Source: Leptolyngbya sp. SIO4C1 | GTDB lineage: Bacteria; Cyanobacteriota; Cyanobacteriia; Phormidesmidales; Phormidesmidaceae | Assembly (NCBI GenBank): GCA_010671975.1 | Contig: JAAHIA010000173.1 | Span: forward strand, 1-9,616 | Length of the DNA: 9,616 nt | Reading direction: 5' to 3' | Shown here: positions 5,979 to 9,616 of the stretch, piece after piece | How positions within the stretch are numbered: the first letter of the stretch is position 1 | How the letters are laid out: each line of letters begins with the position of its first letter | The notes under the pieces: model-generated | Told to the model about the DNA's origin: nothing | Databases searched by the model: none | Seen by the model: only the letters and a program-made list of their open reading frames with translations | Program-made: the position numbers and the translations under genes

Positions 5979-6194
5979 TTGAAAATATTGCGTAAAAAGC
6001 TAGGGGGTATTTCTCAGGAAGAGTTGGCTAGGCGTATTGGGGTGTCTTCAAACACTGTTAGCCGCTGGGAGCGTGGGCTGTGGAATCCTACTCTGACTAT
6101 TCCTCAGATCAAGGCTTTAGAGGTTCAGCTGCACAGCGTTAATTTAACGTTTCAGGACTTACCCGATTCACTAGGCCCAACACCTGAAACCTGA
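5979..6194 (+). CDS. XRE-family helix-turn-helix regulator
   Basis: A small Cro/CI-like DNA-binding protein. The HTH_3 domain is nearly the whole protein: LRKKLGGISQEELARRIGVS followed by NTVSRWERG and a proline-containing helix (WNPTLTIPQIKALE). I chose the TTG start at 5979-5981 (71 residues) because AAGGAG (5965-5970) sits exactly 8 nt upstream. The ATG at 5934 would add 15 residues but has no ribosome binding site and overlaps the likely -10 region. No C-terminal protease or oligomerisation domain is present, so it is not a LexA/CI-type cleavable repressor. It is transcribed away from the ATPase across the operator region and heads a run of small plus-strand genes, and is probably the element's maintenance switch. 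Confidence 0.85.
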   Translation: MKILRKKLGGISQEELARRIGVSSNTVSRWERGLWNPTLTIPQIKALEVQLHSVNLTFQDLPDSLGPTPET

Positions 6195-6208
6195 TCAGTT
6201 TCTATTGT

Positions 6209-6250
6209 GCTGAGGCAGTGCCCGTATATCACCCCGCGCGCTGCCTCAGC
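6209..6250 (+). repeat. 10-bp perfect inverted repeat in the leader of the next gene
   Basis: GCTGAGGCAG (6209-6218) pairs with CTGCCTCAGC (6241-6250) across a 22-nt loop. There is no T-run after it, so it is not a standard terminator. A 14-bp palindrome, TTGGCGATCGCCAA (6261-6274, containing HIP1), follows and overlaps the first bases of the AAAGGAG ribosome binding site at 6273-6279, so the leader could fold to hide that site. Confidence 0.55.
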
Positions 6251-6290
6251 TGCCCTCACATTGGCGATCGCCAAAGGAGATACACCCATT

Positions 6291-6539
6291 ATGGATAGAT
6301 TTCGTCACGAGTTTAAAAAAGCTAAGCCTGAAGAACAGGGAAGCTTCTGCAACGAAGCTGGTGAACATGTCAATAATCTGAGTGATTTTAGTGCTGAGCA
6401 GGCTTACCGAACAGCTATAGATAGCGGTGCTGAGGTTGTTGAATGGGAGGGTTCAGACAGTCCAGATACTCGGCACAATCATCAAATCTTAGATGCTGAT
6501 GAATATTTTGAACCTGCAAAGTATCGTCCCGGCAAATAG
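6291..6539 (+). CDS. Small acidic hypothetical protein (82 residues)
   Basis: Not recognised. The start is ATG 6291, preceded by AAAGGAG (6273-6279) with an 11-nt gap; an upstream GTG at 6207 would run through the inverted repeat and is unlikely. The N-terminus is basic (MDRFRHEFKKAKPEEQG) and the rest acidic, with GAEVVEWEGSDSPDT and DADEYFEP. There are no membrane segments or known motifs. It lies about 100 nt after the XRE gene on the same strand and 37 nt before the winged-helix-like gene, with no terminator between, so the three are probably one transcript. The real function is unknown. Confidence 0.65.
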   Translation: MDRFRHEFKKAKPEEQGSFCNEAGEHVNNLSDFSAEQAYRTAIDSGAEVVEWEGSDSPDTRHNHQILDADEYFEPAKYRPGK

Positions 6540-6576
6540 AGTTAATCTAGTACACAAATACCAAGAGGCCCCAATC

Positions 6577-6822
6577 ATGCCAACTACGCTTTATCGAATC
6601 AGCAATGAGCCCACGGCTGAGCTAACTCCAGATGAACAGCGGTTTTTAGTCCCTATCACAGTTGAAGGAATCACCTTACCTGATTGGGCTAGTGCTCTAC
6701 AGTTGCCTTCCGAAACCGCGAGTCAAAGAGCTGTTTTCTATCGGGCTATGGACGCTCTCCGCGACAAAGGCTTGATCAAGTTTGAGACAGTCTGGGGGCG
6801 TTCCACATCAACGGCCGCGTAG
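6577..6822 (+). CDS. Small winged-helix-like protein (81 residues)
   Basis: The start is ATG 6577, with AAGAGG (6563-6568) 8 nt upstream; longer frames from 6493 overlap the previous gene and lack a ribosome binding site. Residues about 31-72 look like a winged helix: LPDWASALQLP, then a helix RAVFYRAMDALRDKGLIKFE that has the recognition-helix-plus-wing pattern (DALRDKGLIK). The first 25 residues are polar. A DNA-binding regulatory role is inferred from this pattern and from its place in the XRE transcript. It ends just before a strong terminator. A family name cannot be given. Confidence 0.65.
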   Translation: MPTTLYRISNEPTAELTPDEQRFLVPITVEGITLPDWASALQLPSETASQRAVFYRAMDALRDKGLIKFETVWGRSTSTAA

Positions 6823-6841
6823 ACCCCGCCCAATTTTAGGA

Positions 6842-6872
6842 AAAGCCCCCCCGGGAATACTAGGGGGGCTTT
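6842..6872 (+). terminator. Intrinsic terminator after the XRE transcript
   Basis: AAAGCCCCCC (6842-6851) pairs with GGGGGGCTTT (6863-6872) with an 11-nt loop. The plus tail is short (TTTC), and the minus tail is TTTTCC, so it may work in both directions. It begins with GAAAAGCCCC, shared with the hairpin at 7108-7139. Confidence 0.75.
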
Positions 6873-6880
6873 CTATTGAA

Positions 6881-6898
6881 AACTCATCAGCATGAACG
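6881..6898 (+). repeat. Direct repeat copy 1 (AACTCATCAGCAT-AACG)
   Basis: Matches 7141-7158 in 17 of 18 positions at a distance of exactly 260 bp. Both copies lie just after a GAAAAGCCCC hairpin. This copy contains the ATG of the 71-residue gene. Confidence 0.8.
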
Positions 6899-7107
6899 CT
6901 CAGACAGAAGAAACCATTATTACCCTGATTCAAGGTGTTGGCGCAATAATCAACTTGTGGCTATATGTGTGGGTCTATCAAGGGATACGCCGATCAAAAC
7001 GCAACGAATTAGAGATTGAATCACTGAAGAGACAGAATCAACTACTGAAAACATCTGTTGATGAAGCGCTGAAAATATCACGGCAAGCCCACAGAAACCG
7101 CCTATAG
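6892..7107 (+). CDS. Small membrane protein with a coiled-coil tail (71 residues)
   Basis: Not recognised by family. One hydrophobic segment covers about 9-31 (IITLIQGVGAIINLWLYVWV), followed by basic residues (RRSKR) and a heptad-like charged helix (LEIESLKRQNQLLKTSVDEA) to about residue 60. The basic flank puts the tail in the cytoplasm. It has no ribosome binding site upstream of ATG 6892 and sits between two hairpins, so its expression is unclear. The gene is bracketed by direct repeats at 6881 and 7141, as if it had been inserted or duplicated as a cassette. Small phage-type membrane proteins (holin or lysis-associated) share this architecture, but that is only an analogy. Confidence 0.6.
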   Translation: MNAQTEETIITLIQGVGAIINLWLYVWVYQGIRRSKRNELEIESLKRQNQLLKTSVDEALKISRQAHRNRL

Positions 7108-7139
7108 AAAAGCCCCTGCCGTTTGTGCAAAACAGGGGC
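7108..7139 (-). terminator. Terminator of the minus-strand operon
   Basis: GCCCCTG (7112-7118) pairs with CAGGGGC (7133-7139); TTT/AAA pairing in the loop adds stability. In the minus direction the stem is followed by TTTTC (complement of 7107-7111), 14 nt after the stop of the 93-residue gene. On the plus strand there is no T-run. Confidence 0.7.
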
Positions 7140-7140
7140 A

Positions 7141-7158
7141 AACTCATCAGCATTAACG
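7141..7158 (+). repeat. Direct repeat copy 2 (AACTCATCAGCAT-AACG)
   Basis: Second copy of the repeat at 6881-6898, one mismatch. It overlaps the stop codon of the 93-residue minus-strand gene. Together with the neighbouring hairpins the two copies flank the 71-residue gene. Confidence 0.8.
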
Positions 7159-7434
7159 GCGGCCCGGCCGCCGCTCTTTAGCCTGCCCTAAGTGAGCAGA
7201 TAAAATCGCCTTGATTTCAACCAGCTCCAGATCAATGTGATCAAATCGCCCATCACTATCCTTAACTAGCGCCGCGATATTCGCAGACATCTGCTCATAG
7301 TTGCGTTTCAGGTGATTGAAATCTCTCTCTGCTGCGTACTGTTTGCGCACAGCCGCACGCCACCAAGTGATCGCGCCCCCGAAAGAGGCTACTAACCCGA
7401 ACAGCAAACTGATTAAAGTAATTTGATCAAGCAT
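7153..7434 (-). CDS. Small membrane-anchored coiled-coil protein (93 residues)
   Basis: An N-terminal hydrophobic segment (about 4-25, LISLLFGLVASFGGAITWW) is followed by a basic patch (RAAVRKQ) and a long charged helix with heptad character (about 33-82), then a basic tail (KERRPGRR). The start ATG overlaps the previous gene's stop as TAATG, so translation is probably coupled. It is the last gene of the minus-strand operon and is followed by a terminator. The order membrane segment then coiled coil is the reverse of XhlA-type proteins; a holin or membrane-scaffold role is possible but not shown. Confidence 0.72.
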   Translation of the reverse strand: MLDQITLISLLFGLVASFGGAITWWRAAVRKQYAAERDFNHLKRNYEQMSANIAALVKDSDGRFDHIDLELVEIKAILSAHLGQAKERRPGRR

Positions 7435-7796
7435 TAGAAAAGCATCGAGTTATTGGAAGAACTCTCTGATTGTTCCTCTGGCTCTCTAGCCCATAACTTC
7501 AGCTGATAATCAACAATCCAGTAGTAGGGGCGGAAGGCCAGCTTAAAAGGCTCAGAGGAAGGAAAGTAAATCACTTTAGTTCTCTCTAGATAAAGCCTGG
7601 TAATCTCCCCTTCCGATAATCCTATACCAGGAATATCAAACATCCGGGCAAGGAAGCCCGCCCGCTGCCAGCCGCGCCGCTCACCGGTGGGACTGAAAAT
7701 CTCAATAACAAACTCAGTCTCATGGTGGAACTCTCCACCAAGAATGATTTCACCCTGATCTGGTGGTGTATTGATGCTGGTGATCAGCTGATACAT
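7434..7796 (-). CDS. Hypothetical protein (120 residues), operon member
   Basis: Not recognised. Its first two thirds alternate hydrophobic and polar residues as in beta strands (GEIILGGEFHHETEFVIEIF), with an aromatic-rich stretch FRPYYWIVDYQLKLW near 88-102 and a Ser/Asn/Glu-rich flexible tail. No signal peptide or membrane segment. The start codon lies 13 nt inside the end of the preceding gene and its own stop overlaps the next start (TAATG), so it is coupled on both sides. It lacks its own clear ribosome binding site. A structural role is conceivable from the beta-like pattern and operon position only. Confidence 0.72.
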   Translation of the reverse strand: MYQLITSINTPPDQGEIILGGEFHHETEFVIEIFSPTGERRGWQRAGFLARMFDIPGIGLSEGEITRLYLERTKVIYFPSSEPFKLAFRPYYWIVDYQLKLWAREPEEQSESSSNNSMLF

Positions 7797-8056
7797 ACAG
7801 AGCAGGGTAGGTAAAGCACATCGCTAGTTATTCCCTCAATAAGAATCTCTTCCGAGGGGTTCTCTTCCTCAATCTGGCTGAGCCGTTCGTCATACTCGCC
7901 GCTAGAAAAGTATTCCGCCAGACCACCATCATCAACCGCTTCCATCAGCCCCCCGCCGCTGCGAACCACATAGTTCACTTTCTGGCGGGGGTCGGGGGGC
8001 GGCAGATTGAGGTAATAGCTGAAGCCCGGATCGCCGGGCAATAACAGCTTACTCAT
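7784..8056 (-). CDS. Small acidic hypothetical protein (90 residues), operon member
   Basis: Not recognised. The N-terminus is Pro/Gly-rich (LLLPGDPGFSYYLNLPPPDP). The middle is strongly acidic (YDERLSQIEEENPSEEILIE). The end LYLPCSVCIS has two cysteines. The ATG overlaps the previous stop in TAATG, and the last 13 nt overlap the next gene, a very compact arrangement typical of phage-like operons. No motif allows a function call. Confidence 0.7.
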   Translation of the reverse strand: MSKLLLPGDPGFSYYLNLPPPDPRQKVNYVVRSGGGLMEAVDDGGLAEYFSSGEYDERLSQIEEENPSEEILIEGITSDVLYLPCSVCIS

Positions 8057-8412
8057 TAGCTTGCCATTGAGACCTGACGAATATCATATTCGCGGCTGTT
8101 GATTTTGATTTTCTGATTGTTCAGAGAACCATTCAGCACGCGGCCCACCTTATCCGGGTCACAGTAGCGCTTAGCGCTGCGAACTGTGCCATTAGATAGC
8201 TTCTTAGTCGAGATGCGAACAACAGGGGGCTTAGGATAGTTGCCGCCGAATAAGATGCCCCTGGCTGAACTATCGTCATCAATGCTGATAACGCCTAGCT
8301 CATCTGCAATATTTTCATAGGCAACTTTAGGCGCAACAAACCCAAACTTGATTTCGCCAATGTCACCGACTGCGCCGCCCAGCTTGACATAAAAACGTCC
8401 TGATTCTGCCAT
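8056..8412 (-). CDS. Hypothetical protein (118 residues), operon member
   Basis: Not recognised. A small, Gly-rich, probably beta-rich soluble protein: GRFYVKLGGAVGDIGEIKFG at the start, ARGILFGGNYPKPPVVRIS in the middle, and a basic C-terminal half containing RSAKRYCDPDKVG. The ATG at 8412 has a good AGGA about 8 nt upstream. It follows the 261-residue gene by 59 nt and overlaps the next start by 1 nt. A virion or particle component is possible by size, composition and position, but no homology was recognised. Confidence 0.72.
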   Translation of the reverse strand: MAESGRFYVKLGGAVGDIGEIKFGFVAPKVAYENIADELGVISIDDDSSARGILFGGNYPKPPVVRISTKKLSNGTVRSAKRYCDPDKVGRVLNGSLNNQKIKINSREYDIRQVSMAS

Positions 8413-8471
8413 GATAAATTCCTATCTTTTCTAGATTGAACTGTTAGTAACTGAAGAGAAAATAAAACGGT

Positions 8472-9257
8472 CTATGCAACTCGAACCTCAAAGGTTTGAT
8501 TTGCTTGATTTAGCTCCACTTGCACAGAGAAAGCGAAGCTACGCGCGACAATACCCCGCTGCTGCAGATCGGCTGATTGAATATCAGTCAGCGGATCGGA
8601 TTCTGCATAGTAGCTAGGAGGAATTGCTAACGCGCCCATCCCGCCAGATGCAGCCGTAATTACTGCAGACTCAACCCCGTTATCTGGATCACGCAAGGTT
8701 GCATTCGTCATCATCTCCAGCAGCGCGCTAAACCATGCCCGATTGTCAGCGCCGGCCGTCACTGAAGGCGGTGCTGATAGCCCATAGGCCACCATTGCCG
8801 CGTGCTCAATCACAATCCCTTCAGTGGTGGAAGTGTCACCGCCATTGACATAGACAGCTGAAGGAAAGACCGCTTTGATTGCTAGCTCTGCGGCCCCTGC
8901 ATTAGCGCCTGTCGTAGCAGCAGGGATAACGGTAATTGAGTTAGCAGAGAGATTAGCTAGCTTCTGCCATTCGGCCGTAAAATTCAGCGTCAGAATATCA
9001 GCGCCGTTGCTCGAAGGGCTGTTTTTTGATTCGGATATACCAATCACATTAGGCGTAATTGATAAGTACAGCTGCATAGCATTCAGCAAGGCTAGCAAAG
9101 ACTTTGCTTCCTTCTCAGCCGTGGTTGCTTCAATGTCAAACTCACCAGCGCTCACGCCTGGTAGATCTGAGATGGGAATGAACACGCCGGAAGTCGCGAA
9201 CTCTGACCCAGCGCCGGAAACATATTCAAAACTTAGAGCCATAGAAAATATATCCAC
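8472..9257 (-). CDS. Hypothetical Ala/Ser/Thr-rich protein (261 residues), largest gene of the minus-strand operon
   Basis: Not recognised. It has no cysteine and is rich in Ala, Ser, Thr, Gly and Asn, with alternating hydrophobic patterns (ANSITVIPAATTGANAGAAE) and helical patches (EKEAKSLLALLNAMQLYLSI). This composition is typical of extracellular or particle proteins such as coat, tube or fibre subunits, yet there is no signal peptide or membrane segment. Two starts are possible: GTG at 9257 with AGG 5 nt upstream, or ATG at 9242 (beginning MALSFEYVSG), which has a weak GGA. The second would shorten it by 5 residues. It is the first of five co-directional genes ending at 7153, with a possible promoter at 9328-9355. 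A structural role is an inference from composition and context. Confidence 0.75.
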   Translation of the reverse strand: MDIFSMALSFEYVSGAGSEFATSGVFIPISDLPGVSAGEFDIEATTAEKEAKSLLALLNAMQLYLSITPNVIGISESKNSPSSNGADILTLNFTAEWQKLANLSANSITVIPAATTGANAGAAELAIKAVFPSAVYVNGGDTSTTEGIVIEHAAMVAYGLSAPPSVTAGADNRAWFSALLEMMTNATLRDPDNGVESAVITAASGGMGALAIPPSYYAESDPLTDIQSADLQQRGIVARSFAFSVQVELNQANQTFEVRVA

Positions 9258-9327
9258 GTTGACCTAAGCTAAGTTGTCCCAAACGCCTGCCCTGACTAAC
9301 GTTCGGGCGCTGAAGTTCCCGCTTCAG

Positions 9328-9355
9328 ACTATATCCCAAAGCGTTCACTGCACAA
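9328..9355 (-). promoter_or_regulatory. Possible promoter of the minus-strand operon
   Basis: On the minus strand, TTGTGC (9355-9350) and TATAGT (9333-9328) are separated by 16 bp. The -10 matches consensus in five positions, the -35 only in three. The predicted transcript would begin near 9321 and carry a leader hairpin CTGAAG/CTTCAG (9310-9315 and 9322-9327). Confidence 0.3.
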
Positions 9356-9581
9356 GTTTAGGTGACCAGTAAAGCGGCTCACGAAAGCGGCTATCTGGGT
9401 CAATCCACCAGCGGCCCCGAATTTTGTAAGCTACTAGCTGCCTAGTAGCAATCCAGTGCCTCACGGTCGATTCATCAACGGTCTGTTGCTGGCAGTAGAC
9501 CGGCAGTGACACGAGCTTGCTAATATCCGCTGGTAGCCGCCGCTGCTTCAGTCGCCGGTGCATTCGCTTCTTACCAGGCAT
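9345..9581 (-). CDS. Excisionase-like / HTH_17-type DNA-binding protein (78 residues)
   Basis: A small basic protein with a MerR/excisionase-like winged HTH: LPVYCQQQTVDESTVRHWIA (about 26-45) followed by the wing TRQLVAYKIRGRWWIDP (about 46-62), the pattern of DNA-binding excisionase-family proteins. The first 16 residues are very basic. The start is ATG 9581, with GAGGTGA 4 nt upstream (GAGG 7 nt); a TTG three bases earlier is unlikely to be used. In this element it is a candidate recombination directionality factor for the integrase or a regulator of the operon that follows. It precedes the 261-residue gene by 87 nt on the same strand. Family-level assignment is fairly safe, the specific role is not. 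Confidence 0.72.
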   Translation of the reverse strand: MPGKKRMHRRLKQRRLPADISKLVSLPVYCQQQTVDESTVRHWIATRQLVAYKIRGRWWIDPDSRFREPLYWSPKLVQ

Positions 9582-9616
9582 CAAATCACCTCGATATCAG
9601 TTACCCAGTCCGGTCA

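Larger units (their letters stand above)
2470..9616. mobile_element. Integrated element (prophage, satellite or integrated plasmid), one end only
   Basis: The region combines a tyrosine recombinase, an excisionase-like small DNA-binding protein, a repeat array beside a RepA-like ATPase, an XRE regulator between opposed transcription units, and many small unrecognised genes in tight operons. The left boundary is placed just after the host terminator because gene content changes there; no attachment-site direct repeat could be identified, and the right end is outside the window. No terminase, portal, relaxase or conjugation gene was seen, so the class of element is open. The small gene at 2478-2753 might belong to either side. 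Confidence 0.6.

Noticed and set aside
6950..7153. 67-codon minus-strand frame beginning at a TAATG overlap with the 93-residue gene
   Set aside because: The TAATG junction resembles the real couplings in this operon, but the frame contains the operon terminator and lies opposite the more protein-like 71-residue gene.
6881..7158. Hammerhead ribozyme core (CTGATGAG on the minus strand in both direct repeats)
   Set aside because: Neither copy has a proper stem II leading into GAAA, nor the closing stems, so the match is only the repeat sequence.
8875..9267. 130-codon plus-strand frame opposite the 261-residue gene
   Set aside because: It is the antisense shadow of the stronger minus-strand gene, which has better operon context.

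Overview
The window looks like a piece of cyanobacterial chromosome carrying one end of an integrated genetic element. The cyanobacterial call rests on five copies of the HIP1 octamer GCGATCGC (starting near 157, 668, 2171, 5330 and 6264) and on a YrbE/MlaE-type permease that resembles cyanobacterial members of that family. No rRNA, tRNA, CRISPR array or insertion sequence was seen.

Layout. (1) 1-2468 appears to be host sequence: the first codons of a minus-strand gene at the left edge, a 321-residue protein with C-terminal membrane segments (minus), about 440 bp without a convincing gene, then a cysteine-rich MlaE-family permease (plus) closed by a textbook intrinsic terminator at 2427-2468. 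(2) 2478-5508, all minus strand, is an integration/replication module: a small unknown protein, a tyrosine recombinase, a dense array of 15 GATC-centred repeats (3812-4104) with a large inverted repeat and an AT-rich tract, and a RepA-like RecA-fold ATPase with a C-terminal winged helix. (3) 5509-5978 is a regulatory region with several hairpins, a plus-strand terminator without an obvious plus-strand gene upstream of it, and repeated near-palindromic operators before an XRE regulator. (4) 5979-7107, plus strand, holds the XRE regulator and three small proteins (one unknown acidic, one winged-helix-like, one membrane/coiled coil). (5) 7153-9581, minus strand, holds five compact genes, four of them tightly coupled, preceded by an excisionase-like DNA-binding protein. 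None of these five could be assigned to a known family.

Interpretation. Integrase, excisionase-like protein, iteron-type array with an adjacent ATPase, and an XRE switch between opposed transcription units together indicate an integrative element: a prophage, phage satellite or integrated plasmid. Its far end lies beyond 9616. No terminase, portal, major capsid protein, relaxase or primase was recognised. The 7153-9257 cassette is the likeliest place for undescribed functions; a virion or particle role is inferred only from context and composition. The iteron-like array is the strongest non-coding signal and could be a replication origin, an integrase arm-site region, or both.
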